Source of the DNA: Nocardia aurantiaca
Lineage (GTDB): Bacteria > Actinomycetota > Actinomycetes > Mycobacteriales > Mycobacteriaceae
DNA: 64,000 nt
Assembly: GCF_009708175.1 (NCBI RefSeq)
Contig: NZ_WMBB01000004.1
Coordinates: forward strand, 62,001-126,000
Direction: 5' to 3'
Shown here: positions 9,229-18,092 of the stretch, in pieces
Layout of the letters: the number at the start of each line of letters is the position of its first letter
How positions within the stretch are numbered: the stretch's first letter is position 1
The notes under the pieces: model-generated
Seen by the model: the letters and a program-made list of their open reading frames with translations, nothing else
What the model was told of the DNA's origin: nothing
Database searches by the model: none
Position numbers and translations under genes: made by a program

Positions 9229-9744
9229 ATGCCAGAGCAGCCCGCCACCGTTCCCTTCAGCTACGCCGAAGTCGGCGGAACCCAGGGCGACCTCCCGCCG
9301 GGCTACGACCACTTCCACCTGCGCCGCCGAATCGGTTCCGGCAAAGCGCTTTTCGACCGGGCAGCCGACCACATCCTCAGCTTCGGCATGCAACGCGACA
9401 CCGGCATCTTCCAACAAGCCACCACCCCCACCGCCCAACCCGGCACCGAACTCACCGTCCGCCTGGGCCTGGGCCCACTAGGCGTGACCGCCCCCTGCCG
9501 AGTCGTCTACCTCCTCGACGAGCCGAACCGTCGCGGCTTCGCCTACGGCACCCTCCCCGGCCACCCCGAAAGCGGCGAAGAACTCTTCGCCGTCGAGTGC
9601 GACCCCACCGACGACTCCGTCTACGGCGTCATCACCGCCTTCTCCCACCCCGGCACCTGGTACACCCACCTAGGCGGCCCCCTCGTCCACCTCATCCAAC
9701 GCTGGTTCGCCCACCGCTACATAGCCACCATCCGCCCGCACTGA
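9229..9744 (+). CDS. DUF1990 (UPF0548) family protein
   Basis: 171 residues, usual for the family. Recognisable parts are FSYAEVGGTQ near the N-terminus, YDHFHLRRRIG, the CRVVYLLDEPNRRGFAYGTL core and the late ISAFSHPGTWYTHLGG-like segment (here VITAFSHPGTWYTHLGGPLV). The start at 9229 follows a GAGAGAGG site. The biochemical role is not established. It lies 37 bases after the M23 peptidase gene on the same strand and may share its transcript. Confidence 0.85.
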   Translation: MPEQPATVPFSYAEVGGTQGDLPPGYDHFHLRRRIGSGKALFDRAADHILSFGMQRDTGIFQQATTPTAQPGTELTVRLGLGPLGVTAPCRVVYLLDEPNRRGFAYGTLPGHPESGEELFAVECDPTDDSVYGVITAFSHPGTWYTHLGGPLVHLIQRWFAHRYIATIRPH

Positions 9745-9781
9745 TCGACCCACCCGCCAATCGGTTTCGGGAATCGGGGTA

Positions 9782-10147
9782 TCAGCGCGGATCCAGGTGA
9801 ACGGCCAATGCCGCGGCTTCAGCGCGAAGAGTTGCGGCTCGGTCGACTCCGCCGGACATGGCCTCGTAGTCCTGTGCGGCGGTGCGGCGGTCGTCGATTT
9901 CCGCCCGGACGATGGCGAGGATGCCGGCCTCGGTCAGGGCGCGGCGAGCTCGTTCGGCTGCGCCGAGACCTGCCGCGCTGTTCTCGATCGCACCGGCTCG
10001 GATATCGGAGCCGTCCACTGCTTCGGCATTGTCGATGGCCGCCAGGGCCGAGCGCAGCGCCGCGACGGCATCGCGGTCGCGCTGCTTCATCGCGGTGGGG
10101 AGGGCGGCGCGCAGACGGTCGCGGAGTGGCTGGGTCTCGAGGGACAT
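9782..10147 (-). CDS. GatB/YqeY-domain protein
   Basis: 121 residues, all helical. It matches the YqeY-like domain by LRDRLRAALPTAMKQRDRDA, VAALRSALAAIDNAEAV and the later ARRALTEAGILAIVRAEIDD. The domain resembles the C-terminal tRNA-binding part of amidotransferase subunit GatB, but stand-alone copies have no proven reaction. ATG at 10147 begins the conserved sequence; no strong ribosome site is visible. Free-standing YqeY proteins are usually about 150 residues, so this one is short. Confidence 0.7.
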   Translation of the reverse strand: MSLETQPLRDRLRAALPTAMKQRDRDAVAALRSALAAIDNAEAVDGSDIRAGAIENSAAGLGAAERARRALTEAGILAIVRAEIDDRRTAAQDYEAMSGGVDRAATLRAEAAALAVHLDPR

Positions 10148-10196
10148 GATCGGGACGGTACGGCGGCAAACCGATCGCGTCGAACATATTTCGCGG

Positions 10197-10424
10197 TCAA
10201 TCGGCGGTGAGGCGAGCGATGGCCTCATGGTTGATCTCGGTGATGCGGACCGAGAAGTCGAGGATGGTGCGAAGTTGGGCGTCCGTGTAGCCGGCGAGCA
10301 ACTGTTCCGTCTGCTGCGCGAAATCGACGAAAAGGCGTGCGCCGCTGGACATGTAGTCCTCGTCGACCTCGATCAGGATCTTGCGGCCGTCGTCGGGGTG
10401 TTTGCGGCGGCGGACGAAACCCCG
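10197..10424 (-). pseudogene. C-terminal remnant of a MarR-family regulator
   Basis: The frame reads RGFVRRRKHPDDGRKILIEV and then a helical C-terminus, which is the wing and dimerisation helix of a MarR protein (canonical G-x-V-x-R-x-x-x-P-x-D-x-R). The N-terminal helices and recognition helix are missing. Homology stops abruptly at 10424, exactly where homology to a plus-strand FAD monooxygenase begins. Confidence 0.7.
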
Positions 10425-10882
10425 ATTGGCTCGCACCGTTTTTCGCCAACGACACCGGCCCGGCCGCCCGCCTCATCGCGGCGGGCGAGGAGCTCATGCC
10501 GCTGACCGATATCTACTACCTGCCCCACCTGCCGCACTGGCACAGCGACCGCATGGTCGTGCTCGGAGATGCCGCGCCCGCCCCGTCCAGCAGTTCGGGG
10601 CAGGGCGCGTCGCTGGCCATCGAGGACGGGGTCGTACTGGCCCGTTGTCTACGCGATCTACCGATCCCGGAGGCGTTGCGGCGCTTCGAGGCGTTGCGCA
10701 AGCCACGCGTCGAGGAGATCATCGAACGGGCCGCCAGGGTGAACCGCAGCAAGGCCGCCGGACCGCTGAGCCGCGCGTTCATGGCGATCTTCCTGCCGAT
10801 CGTGATGCCGCTCGTGGCCCGCGGCAAGTCCATGCGGCGGACCTACGAGTATCACCTCGACTGGGATGAGCGCGTGGTCTGA
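10421..10882 (+). pseudogene. C-terminal remnant of an FAD-dependent monooxygenase (FAD_binding_3)
   Basis: From PDWLAPFF onward the frame matches the C-terminal half of aromatic-ring hydroxylase type flavoproteins: MVVLGDAAPAPSSSSGQGAS is the flavin-ribitol GD motif (usually GDAAHAPSPSSGQGAS, so the His is replaced by Pro), followed by AIEDGVVLARCL. The N-terminal GxGxxG FAD motif and the substrate domain are missing. The start of homology coincides with the cut edge of the MarR fragment, so one deletion removed both 5' halves of a divergent pair. The 3' end overlaps the convergent siderophore-interacting gene by 31 bases. Confidence 0.7.
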
Positions 10883-11643
10883 ACGCCTGCGGGAGCGGTT
10901 TTCTCGCGTTCGGCGAGCTCGGACTTCCAGCGGCGGAAGCCCTCCTCGGTGTGGCCGCGCCGCCAGTAGCCGGAGATGGAAGAGGCCCATTCGGCGGGAA
11001 CGCCGCGCTCCTTGCGAATATACGGCCGCAGATCGTGCATGACGGCCCCGGCCTCGCCGTGAATGAAGACCTGGACTTGGCCGTCACGCCAGGGTGCGGA
11101 GCGGACGGCCGCGGCCAGCCGCTCCCCCGGTTCGGCCGCGGCGCGGTGAATCCAGGTGAGCTCCACGCCTTCCGGGTGTGTGAAGGCGAGTTCGTCGGCA
11201 GAACCGGCGACTTCCGCGAACACCTGACCGACCGCGTCGGCGGGCAGGGCTGCGCAGGCTGCCGCGATAGCCGGGAGCGCGGATTCGTCGCCGGCCAGCA
11301 GATGCCAGTCCGCGTCGGGGCGTGGGGCGTAGGCGCCGCCCGGGCCCATCAGGTCGATGCTGTCGCCCGGCCGAGCCGCGGCGGCCCACGGTCCAGCAAT
11401 GCCCTCCTCGCCGTGGTAGACGAAGTCGATGGCGATCTCCTGCGCCGCGCGGTCCACCTCGCGCACGGTGTAGGTGCGCGTGACATCGCCGTCGGCGCCC
11501 GGGAAGACCAGCTTGACGTAGGCGTCGGTGCGGTCGTTGGGCTGGAAGGACGCGAAACCGGGGCCACCGAGCCGGACGCGAATCAGGCGATCGGTCAGGC
11601 GGATTGTGTTCTGGACCACCAGCGTTGTCCGTATACGCGCCAA
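10852..11643 (-). CDS. Siderophore-interacting protein (ferric-siderophore reductase, ViuB/SIP family)
   Basis: 263 residues. The N-terminal FAD-binding barrel has VTRTYTVREVD (the RxYTxR flavin motif) and GPWAAAARPGD; the NAD(P)-binding half ends with ISGYWRRGHTEEGFRRWK, the SIP C-terminal signature. Such proteins reduce Fe(III)-siderophores in the cytoplasm to release iron. ATG at 11643 has a GGAGG site at 11652-11656. An iron-box-like palindrome lies just upstream (11658-11675), consistent with iron control. From memory a viuB homologue lies beside xerC in M. tuberculosis, matching the context here. Confidence 0.93.
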   Translation of the reverse strand: MARIRTTLVVQNTIRLTDRLIRVRLGGPGFASFQPNDRTDAYVKLVFPGADGDVTRTYTVREVDRAAQEIAIDFVYHGEEGIAGPWAAAARPGDSIDLMGPGGAYAPRPDADWHLLAGDESALPAIAAACAALPADAVGQVFAEVAGSADELAFTHPEGVELTWIHRAAAEPGERLAAAVRSAPWRDGQVQVFIHGEAGAVMHDLRPYIRKERGVPAEWASSISGYWRRGHTEEGFRRWKSELAEREKTAPAGVQTTRSSQSR

Positions 11644-11657
11644 GAGGACACCTCCAT

Positions 11658-11675
11658 ACTTAGGGTTACCTAAGT
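11658..11675 (-). promoter_or_regulatory. Candidate IdeR/DtxR iron box upstream of the SIP gene
   Basis: Arms ACTTAGG and CCTAAGT surround a 4-base centre. The inner TTAGGGTTACCTAA agrees at 12 of 14 positions with the right-hand part of the DtxR/IdeR consensus; the left five bases do not match. It lies 15-32 bases before the start codon, overlapping the leader, where a repressor would block transcription. The assignment is inference from motif and target gene. Confidence 0.5.
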
Positions 11676-11691
11676 GACGCTACACGAATTC

Positions 11692-11719
11692 CGATAGGTC
11701 GTCGATAGTATTTCGATAG
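11692..11719. repeat. Three direct CGATAG repeats at 11-bp spacing
   Basis: CGATAG begins at 11692, 11703 and 11714, one helical turn apart, 49-76 bases upstream of the siderophore-interacting gene. Direct repeats with 11-bp period are the usual target form of OmpR/PhoP-type response regulators. The regulator is unknown. The repeats also lie just beyond the 3' end of the amidohydrolase gene. Confidence 0.5.
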
Positions 11720-11727
11720 GAAGTCGG

Positions 11728-12519
11728 TCAGTGGATACCGGCGATGAGCGCCGCCACAGCGGCGGCCAGGCGATCCAGTCCGGGGCCGGGTGGGCCGCCC
11801 GGCTCGGTCATGTAGAGGTCGCGGCGGATCTCCACCATCACAGCGGTGACGCGAGGCTCGCGGCGATAGAAATGCAGGGGCACATAGGTTCCCGCGAACG
11901 GGCTGTTGACGCCGACCTCGCCGAAATCGATGAAGGCCCCGGCCGCACGGGTGAGCAGTTCCGCCGGGGTGTGGAAGACGTCCGCGCCCAGGCAGATCGG
12001 CGGCCGGGGGCCATCGCCGTGCAGTTCGTAGGGCAGTCGGTGGGTCGGGTAGGAGTGGACATCGATGATCACGGCGCGGCCGACCGCCGACAAGCGATCG
12101 GAAATCAGTTCGGTCATGGCCTGCGCGTACGGGTGAAAGTAGCGGTCCAGCAGGGGCGACGGGTCGAAATCATCTGCGCGCAAGGGCATCCGATCCGTTG
12201 TAGCCGTGTACACCGCGCCCATGCCGACCGCAAGCATCTCCTCCCGCTCGTCCGGGAACCGCTCCGGGTCGACGACCAGGCGTGACAGCCGGTTCACGAA
12301 TCGCCATGGCCGCGTGGGTGACAGCCGGACAGTTTCGGCGGCCAGTCTCGCGGTGTGGGCGTCGGTGATCATGTCGAGTTCACGGTCGAGCGCCCGGTCA
12401 TCGAGCAGCAGGTCCGCTCGCACCGATGCGGGAATCTCGCGGGCCGAGTGCGGAACATGCAGCACCACAGGCGAATCGGGGGCACCGGACAGCAATTCGG
12501 CGGAGTCAGGGATAGGCAT
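11728..12519 (-). CDS. N-formylglutamate amidohydrolase family protein
   Basis: 263 residues. VVLHVPHSAREIP near the N-terminus, ELDMITDAHTARL, NRLSRLVVDPERFPDE and IIDVHSYPT are the conserved, probably zinc-binding blocks of the HutG-type N-formylglutamate deformylase family; VMVEIRRDLYM is near the end. Known members hydrolyse N-formyl-L-glutamate at the end of histidine breakdown, but no other hut gene is nearby, so the substrate is uncertain. The gene starts only 5 bases after the xerC stop, so it is probably the distal gene of that transcript. Confidence 0.88.
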   Translation of the reverse strand: MPIPDSAELLSGAPDSPVVLHVPHSAREIPASVRADLLLDDRALDRELDMITDAHTARLAAETVRLSPTRPWRFVNRLSRLVVDPERFPDEREEMLAVGMGAVYTATTDRMPLRADDFDPSPLLDRYFHPYAQAMTELISDRLSAVGRAVIIDVHSYPTHRLPYELHGDGPRPPICLGADVFHTPAELLTRAAGAFIDFGEVGVNSPFAGTYVPLHFYRREPRVTAVMVEIRRDLYMTEPGGPPGPGLDRLAAAVAALIAGIH

Positions 12520-12524
12520 GGTGG

Positions 12525-13481
12525 TCAGGCGCGTGGATGAGCTTGGTCGTGCACCTTCTTGAGCCGATCGATCGACACGTGGGTGTACAGCTGGGTGGTG
12601 GCCATGCTGGCGTGGCCCAGGATCTCCTGCACCACACGCAGGTCCGCACCGCCTTCCAGCAGGTGGGTGGCGGCGGTGTGCCGGAAACCGTGCGGCCCCA
12701 TATCGGGTGCGCCCGGAATGGCGGAGACCACCTCGTGCACAACCGTTCTGGCCTGCCGCTGATCGATCCGGCGCCCCCGGCGGCCGAGCAGCAATGCCCG
12801 CCCCGACTCCGCGGTGGCGAAGGCCGAACGCCCGTACCGCAGCCAGGCGTCCAGGGCCCGTTCAGCGGGCGGCCCGAACGGCACCGACCGCTCCTTGTTC
12901 CCCTTGCCCAGCACCCTGACCAGCCGCCGCTCCCGGTCCACGTCCTCGATATCCAGCCCGCACAGCTCGCTCACCCGGATCCCGGTGGCATACAGCATCT
13001 CGACAATCAGCCGGTCCCGCAGGGCCATCGGATCCTGCTGCGCCGCCCCCGATTCCGCCGCCTCCATGGCCTCCTTCGCCTGCTCCCGCCCCAGCACCGA
13101 GGGCAGCACCCGATGCGCCCGCGCCGACCCGAGACGTGGCCCCGGATCCACCGCCAACCGCCCGGTATGGGTCAGCCACGCCGTGAACGTCCTAGCCGAT
13201 GAAGCCCGCCGCGCCATAGTGGTCCGCGCCGCTCCCCCCGCAGCCTGCGCTGCCAGCCACGACCTCAGCAACTGCAAATCCACCTCCCCCACACCGGAAT
13301 CCACCGCACGCCCCAGCAAGTGCTCCAGCAACCCACGCGCATCCCCCACATAGGCCCGCACCGTATGCTCCGACCGATTCCGCCCCAACCGCAGATGCCG
13401 CCCATACTCGGCCAGCAACGCCTCCAGATCCTCGGGCATCTCACGCATCATCCACCCACGCTGACCCCGATCCCGCCGCAT
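12525..13481 (-). CDS. xerC: Site-specific tyrosine recombinase XerC
   Basis: 318 residues. It resolves chromosome dimers at dif with XerD. The N-terminal SAM-like DNA-binding domain (about 16-115) is followed by the catalytic domain with all expected residues: R169 (ATGIRVSEL), K196 (GKGNKER), H264 and R267 ([11 protein letters not shown]), H290 (LGHAS) and nucleophile Y299 (QLYTHV). ATG at 13481 has a GAGGG site 8 bases upstream; internal ATGs at codons 11, 12 and 15 are alternatives and codon 15 gives the most typical length (304). It follows dprA on the minus strand. Confidence 0.93.
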   Translation of the reverse strand: MRRDRGQRGWMMREMPEDLEALLAEYGRHLRLGRNRSEHTVRAYVGDARGLLEHLLGRAVDSGVGEVDLQLLRSWLAAQAAGGAARTTMARRASSARTFTAWLTHTGRLAVDPGPRLGSARAHRVLPSVLGREQAKEAMEAAESGAAQQDPMALRDRLIVEMLYATGIRVSELCGLDIEDVDRERRLVRVLGKGNKERSVPFGPPAERALDAWLRYGRSAFATAESGRALLLGRRGRRIDQRQARTVVHEVVSAIPGAPDMGPHGFRHTAATHLLEGGADLRVVQEILGHASMATTQLYTHVSIDRLKKVHDQAHPRA

Positions 13482-13565
13482 ATCAAGCGCCCTCGCCGCT
13501 CGCGCCCGTCACACCATCCCATCGTGACCGGGACTGCGGCTTCCCCTACAGCATCTACACCGGGG

Positions 13566-15017
13566 TCACCGATGTCGTTCCTGGGCGGCCACGACGGCGG
13601 AGGTCGTGGACGGGTTCGTGCGATACCAGCCATTGCTGTCGCAGGCGACCAGGCCCACGATCTCCAATGCGGACAGGGTTGCCCGAACCGCAGACATCGA
13701 CAGGCCGGTATCGGCGACCACGGCCCGGGGCAGCCGAGATCCGGCACCCGGAAGGGCAGCGAAGACCAGCGCCTGCTCACCGGACAGGTTGTCCTCCGGA
13801 TTGGGCGGAACAACGCCCGGAAGCGAGAGGCGAAGCGGACCCGCCTCGTCGAGGATGTCCTCAGCTCGGGTGACGATGAAGGCCTCGCCCTCGCGGATCA
13901 TGCGATGGCACCCGACAGAGGCCGCGGATGTGACCGGCCCCGGCACCGCCATGGCCGGGCGGCCCAAGCGGCGGCACCATTTCACCGTATTGCGCGCCCC
14001 GCTGCGAATCCCGGCCTCCACCACCACAACACCGTCCGCGAGCGCGGCGATGATCCGATTTCTGGCCAGAAAGTGGTGCTTGCGCACGGATGTCCCAGGC
14101 GGGTACTCGGTGACGACCAAACCGGTGTCGACGATCTCGGCCAGTAGTTGGTCGTGCTGAACGGGATACGGCCGATCCGGCCCGCAGGCGAGTACCGCGA
14201 TCGTCATGCCACCGACAGCCAGCGCGGCCCTGTGTGCCATCCCGTCGATCCCGAATGCCGCACCGGAGACAACGGTCCACCCCCGCGCAGCCAGTTCCCC
14301 GGCGATCTCCCCGGTCGCGTGATTGCCGTATCCGGTGCTACACCGCGCTCCCACCACGGCGATCGATCGCTCGGTGGCCTCCACCAGCGACCGCTTCCCC
14401 CGCACCCACAACACCAGCGGCACAGCCGCATCCGCATCCTGCGCCGGATCAAGCTGCCCCAACCCGAGCATCCGCCAGGCGGGCCACTCCGCATCATCCG
14501 GTGTCACCACCCGCCCACCCAGCCGCTCGATATGCGCCAGGTCCCTTTCCGCTCGGTCGATCCCGCGCCGCAGTTCGGTGGGGCCCCGCAGCGCCTCGGG
14601 CAGAGCGCACTCCCGCACGGCCCGCGCCGCCTCCACTACCCCCACCGACCCGATCAACGCCGACAACGCCGCACAGGGTCCCTCGACCACTCGCGACAAG
14701 TACACCCACGCCAACCGCCGCTCATCCGTATCGCTGCGGCCAACAGTTGCTGCTGCGGGGCTTTTCGCGCCGTGCATCGCGCCTGTCCAACCGGAGCCCC
14801 TGCCGAATTCGCTGCCGTAGCCGGGCGGGCGGCGCGACTCGGAACGGGTTACACCGTCGGACCCGGGCTGGTCGACAGGCCCGGGGCCGGTCGCGGGGGC
14901 GGCACGGCCATCAGTCACCCGGATGGCGGCGTGGGCCGCCGTGTCCTCGGAGGCCGAGACGGATTCGCGGGGTCCGGTGCGCGGCGTCGGAGCGTGGCTG
15001 TTCGTCGTCTCACTCAT
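13566..15017 (-). CDS. dprA: DNA-processing protein DprA
   Basis: 483 residues, longer than most DprA because of a ~110-residue low-complexity Ser/Gly/Pro leader. The Rossmann-like core reads SIAVVGARCSTGYGNHATGE, then WTVVSGAAFGIDGMAHRAAL, EYPPGTSVRKHHFLARNRII and GARNTVKW; a winged-helix domain (about 410-475) ends it. DprA loads RecA on incoming single strands in transformation. ATG at 15017 overlaps the yifB stop (ATGA), which selects this start although the frame is open much further upstream. Confidence 0.92.
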   Translation of the reverse strand: MSETTNSHAPTPRTGPRESVSASEDTAAHAAIRVTDGRAAPATGPGPVDQPGSDGVTRSESRRPPGYGSEFGRGSGWTGAMHGAKSPAAATVGRSDTDERRLAWVYLSRVVEGPCAALSALIGSVGVVEAARAVRECALPEALRGPTELRRGIDRAERDLAHIERLGGRVVTPDDAEWPAWRMLGLGQLDPAQDADAAVPLVLWVRGKRSLVEATERSIAVVGARCSTGYGNHATGEIAGELAARGWTVVSGAAFGIDGMAHRAALAVGGMTIAVLACGPDRPYPVQHDQLLAEIVDTGLVVTEYPPGTSVRKHHFLARNRIIAALADGVVVVEAGIRSGARNTVKWCRRLGRPAMAVPGPVTSAASVGCHRMIREGEAFIVTRAEDILDEAGPLRLSLPGVVPPNPEDNLSGEQALVFAALPGAGSRLPRAVVADTGLSMSAVRATLSALEIVGLVACDSNGWYRTNPSTTSAVVAAQERHR

Positions 15018-16522
15018 GCTCCACCTCGCTGCCGGAAGCTCAAAGCCTGCAGGACGTCCTGGGCGTTGGGTAAGTCGCCGCCGCGGAGGTCGCAGACGGT
15101 CCAGGCGACTCGGATGGCGCGGTCGGCGCCGCGGGCGGACATGCGGCCGTGCTGGAGGGCGTTCTCGACCGGGGCAAGGGCCTGGTGAGGGAGGCGGAAG
15201 CGTTGGCGGAGAACGTGTCCGGGAACCTCGGCATTGGTGGTCATGCCGAGTTCGATCCATCGCTTCGCGGCCGCCTCGCGGGCCGCGGTCACGCGGGCGC
15301 GGACCACCTCGCTGCTCTCGACCTCGTCCCCGGTGAAGGCCCCGGCGGCCTGGGCGTGCATTTGGACCGAGAGATCGATGCGGTCCATCAGGGGGCCGGA
15401 GAGTTTTCCAAGGTAGCGGCGGCGGGCCAAAGGCGCGCAGATGCAGTCGATATCGCGAGCGGGGGCGCACGGGCAGGGGTTGGCGGCCAGCACGAGTTGG
15501 AAGCGCGCCGGGAAGCGGAACACCCCGTCACGGCGTGCGATCCGAACTTCGCCCTCCTCCAACGGAGTTCGCAGTGCTTCGAGCACTTTCGCGCCGATTT
15601 CGGCACACTCGTCGAGGAAAAGGACGCCGCGGTGGGCGCAGCTCACCGCCCCCGGTCGCGCGGAACCCGAGCCGCCGCCGATCATCGCCGTGACCGACGA
15701 CGAGTGATGCGGTGCCACGAACGGCGGTGCGGTGATCAGCGGAGCGTCGTCGGAGAGCGTGCCCGCCACCGAATGAATCGCGGTCACCTCCAGGGAATCC
15801 TGTTCCCGCAGCGGTGGCAGTAGACCCGGGAGGCGTTGTGCCAGCATGGTCTTCCCGATGCCGGGCGGACCGGTCAGCAGCAGGTGATGTCCGCCCGCCG
15901 CGGCCACTTCCAGTGCCCAGCGCGCCTCGTCCTGGCCCACCACCTCACGCAGGTCTCCGATCGAGGGCGCGGCCGCGGGCTGGACCGGATCCGGAAGGGT
16001 GAGCTCGCCCCCGCCGCGCAGCCAATCCAGCAGTTCGAGCAAGGTCGAGGCACCGAGCACGCGTATGCCGCCCACCAGACCCGCCTCGGGCAGGGCGGCT
16101 GTCGGGACGATGACGGTGCGCTGGCCCGCGCGGCGGGCGGCAAGGACGGCCGGGAGCACGCCCCGTACGCGCCGTACCCGGCCGTCGAGGGCCAGCTCAC
16201 CGAGCAGAACCGATTCGGCCAGACGATTCGACGGGATGGCGCCGGCCGCGTCGAGAACCGCACCGGCCAGGGCCAGGTCGTAGACGCTTCCGACCTTCGG
16301 CAGCGTGGCCGGGGAAAGCGCCAGGATGACCCGCCCATCCGGCCATTTTTCACCGGTATTGGTGACAGCGGCTCGAACTCTGTCTCGGGATTCCTGCAGG
16401 GTGGTGTCGGGGTGACCGACCAAGTGGACCGAGGGGAGGCCCTGGCCTATGTCGGCTTCTATTTCTACGAGTTGGCCTTCTACGCCGTTGACCGCCACGG
16501 AATAGGCCCTGCCCAAAGGCAT
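15014..16522 (-). CDS. YifB/ComM-family Mg-chelatase-like AAA+ ATPase
   Basis: 502 residues. An N-terminal Lon-like fold (about 1-170) precedes an AAA+ ATPase with Walker A GPPGIGKT (about 218-225) and Walker B VLFLDECAEIG; the C-terminal Mg-chelatase domain has DLRGGDLPNAQDVLQAL-type sequence. ComM in Haemophilus promotes branch migration during transformation, and its position against dprA fits DNA uptake or recombination. It starts one base after the yraN stop and overlaps dprA by 4 bases. Confidence 0.93.
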   Translation of the reverse strand: MPLGRAYSVAVNGVEGQLVEIEADIGQGLPSVHLVGHPDTTLQESRDRVRAAVTNTGEKWPDGRVILALSPATLPKVGSVYDLALAGAVLDAAGAIPSNRLAESVLLGELALDGRVRRVRGVLPAVLAARRAGQRTVIVPTAALPEAGLVGGIRVLGASTLLELLDWLRGGGELTLPDPVQPAAAPSIGDLREVVGQDEARWALEVAAAGGHHLLLTGPPGIGKTMLAQRLPGLLPPLREQDSLEVTAIHSVAGTLSDDAPLITAPPFVAPHHSSSVTAMIGGGSGSARPGAVSCAHRGVLFLDECAEIGAKVLEALRTPLEEGEVRIARRDGVFRFPARFQLVLAANPCPCAPARDIDCICAPLARRRYLGKLSGPLMDRIDLSVQMHAQAAGAFTGDEVESSEVVRARVTAAREAAAKRWIELGMTTNAEVPGHVLRQRFRLPHQALAPVENALQHGRMSARGADRAIRVAWTVCDLRGGDLPNAQDVLQALSFRQRGGA

Positions 16523-16523
16523 T

Positions 16524-16880
16524 TCAGAACACCGCCTTCAGGTGGCGGATGTCCGGGGCATGGCCGGGGCGCAGGAGGACGGCGATCACGTCGAAGCGGA
16601 TGCGCTGGTATGAGCCGTCCTGTTCCCGCAACCAGCGGGCGGCGAGTTCGCGGATGCGGCGCTGTTTGAGGTAGGTGACGGCTTCCTCGGGTGGGCCGCA
16701 GGTCAGGTTGCGGCGGGTTTTCACCTCTATGAAGGCGGTGACCTCGCCCTCGCGGGCTATGACGTCGAGTTCGCCGAAGCGGCATCGCCAATTGCGGGCG
16801 AGGATCTGCATTCCGGCCTCGGACAGATACCGCGCCGCCAGTTCCTCGCCCTGCGCTCCCAGCGCCAGATGCTGTGCCAT
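16524..16880 (-). CDS. YraN family (UPF0102) endonuclease-like protein
   Basis: 118 residues. LGAQGEELAARYLSEAGMQI, ILARNWRCRFGELDVIAREG and FIEVKTRRN show the restriction-endonuclease-like core with candidate acidic and lysine residues (E-D-ExK). The family is often encoded beside rnhB and yifB and may act on DNA or RNA, but its substrate is not established. A 10-bp hairpin lies just upstream, so this gene may begin a new transcript running into yifB and dprA. Confidence 0.92.
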   Translation of the reverse strand: MAQHLALGAQGEELAARYLSEAGMQILARNWRCRFGELDVIAREGEVTAFIEVKTRRNLTCGPPEEAVTYLKQRRIRELAARWLREQDGSYQRIRFDVIAVLLRPGHAPDIRHLKAVF

Positions 16881-16888
16881 TCAGCCAG

Positions 16889-16919
16889 CATGGCCGGGCC
16901 CGTGACGGACCCGGCCATG
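16889..16919. terminator. Hairpin between the DUF2469 gene and yraN
   Basis: Arms catggccggg (16889-16898) and cccggccatg (16910-16919) pair perfectly over 10 bases with an 11-base loop. It lies 48 bases after the DUF2469 stop and 9 bases before the yraN start. There is no U-run, so it may act as a partial terminator or a processing site. Confidence 0.5.
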
Positions 16920-16966
16920 CCGAACTGGGAAAACGGTGGGCCTGTGGATAGCTTGCGGGCTGTGGA

Positions 16967-17272
16967 CTAGTCGGGAAGCCGCAGGTCCGTCTTCTCCAGC
17001 TCCTCGATATTCACGTCTTTGAAGGTGATCACGCGAACGTGCTTCACGAAGCGCGCCGGCCGGTACATGTCCCACACCCATGCATCCGACATCCGCACCT
17101 CGAAGTACACCTCGCCATCGGCGTTCTGCGGCCGCAGCTCGACGGAATTGGCGAGGTAGAAGCGACGCTCGGTCTCCACCACGTACGAGAATTGCCCGAC
17201 GATGTCCTTGTACTCGCGGTACAGGGATAGCTCCATCTCGGTTTCGTACTTCTCGAGGTCCTCGGCGCTCAT
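16967..17272 (-). CDS. DUF2469 family protein
   Basis: 101 residues, the same length I recall for the M. tuberculosis homologue Rv2901c. The sequence starts SAEDLEKYETEMELSLYREY and contains YVVETERRFYLANSVELR and DVNIEELEKTDLRLPD. It is highly acidic and strongly conserved in actinobacteria, always near rnhB, but has no known activity. ATG at 17272 follows a GGAGG site; a longer frame upstream overlaps the rnhB end and is rejected. Confidence 0.9.
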   Translation of the reverse strand: MSAEDLEKYETEMELSLYREYKDIVGQFSYVVETERRFYLANSVELRPQNADGEVYFEVRMSDAWVWDMYRPARFVKHVRVITFKDVNIEELEKTDLRLPD

Positions 17273-17315
17273 CGGGTGGAACGTCCTCCTTGTCGCCCAA
17301 CTGGGTGTAAAGACA

Positions 17316-18071
17316 TCATCCCGCATACGCGGTATCGGTAGCCACTCGGCCGGTCTCCCGGACGTTTCGCCACGACCGGCGGTGCTCGGGGGTGATGCCG
17401 AGGCGGGTCAGCGCCTCATTGTGCTCGGGGGTGTTGTAGCCCTTGTGGGCAGCGAACCCGTAGCCGGGGTATTGCTCGTCCATCTGGACCATCATGCGGT
17501 CCCGGGTCACCTTGGCCAGCACACTGGCCGCGGCGATGCAGGCCGCCGACGCGTCGCCGCCGATCACCGGCAATGACGGCACCGGAATGCCCGGCACCCG
17601 GAAACCATCGGTGAGCACATAGCCGGGCGCCGGATCCAGCCCCGCCACCGCGCGCCGCATGCCCTCGATATTGGCCACGTGAATGCCGATGGCGTCGATC
17701 TCCCAGGCCGGGATCACCACCACCTCCCACGCCAGCGCCAGCCGCTTGATGATCGGGAACAGCTGCTCGCGGGCGTTCTCGGTGAGCTTCTTGGAGTCGT
17801 CGAGTCCGGCGAGAGAGGCGTAGGCCTTGGGCGGCAGCAGGCAGGAGGCCACCACCAACGGGCCCGCCGCGCAGCCGCGCCCGGCCTCGTCCACGCCCGC
17901 GACCGGGCCCAATCCGCCGCGGATCAAGGCGGCCTCCAGCGTGCGCAGGCCGCCGGCCTGCCGCATGACCACGCGCGGCGGCCAGTCACCGCGGTCGATC
18001 CGCTGAATCTTCTTGCCGCCGCGCGCCTTCCGGTTCACGCCGGGCTCGGCGGCACTCGCCATCTTCCCCAC
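17316..18071 (-). CDS. rnhB: Ribonuclease HII
   Basis: 251 residues. It removes RNA primers and misinserted ribonucleotides from DNA-RNA hybrids. The catalytic acidic residues are in [19 protein letters not shown] and YVLTDGF; the [20 protein letters not shown] motif and a C-terminal [14 protein letters not shown] follow. The ~45-residue N-terminal extension ([11 protein letters not shown]...) is basic. ATG at 18062 is an equally possible start. It begins 21 bases after lepB. Confidence 0.95.
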   Translation of the reverse strand: MGKMASAAEPGVNRKARGGKKIQRIDRGDWPPRVVMRQAGGLRTLEAALIRGGLGPVAGVDEAGRGCAAGPLVVASCLLPPKAYASLAGLDDSKKLTENAREQLFPIIKRLALAWEVVVIPAWEIDAIGIHVANIEGMRRAVAGLDPAPGYVLTDGFRVPGIPVPSLPVIGGDASAACIAAASVLAKVTRDRMMVQMDEQYPGYGFAAHKGYNTPEHNEALTRLGITPEHRRSWRNVRETGRVATDTAYAG

Positions 18072-18092
18072 CGGTCGATTATCCCGCTGTTC

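Noticed and set aside
15017..15470. N-terminal extension of the dprA frame into yifB
   Set aside because: The ATGA overlap with yifB and the start of normal codon usage both select 15017. The extension is antisense-like Arg/Pro-rich sequence.
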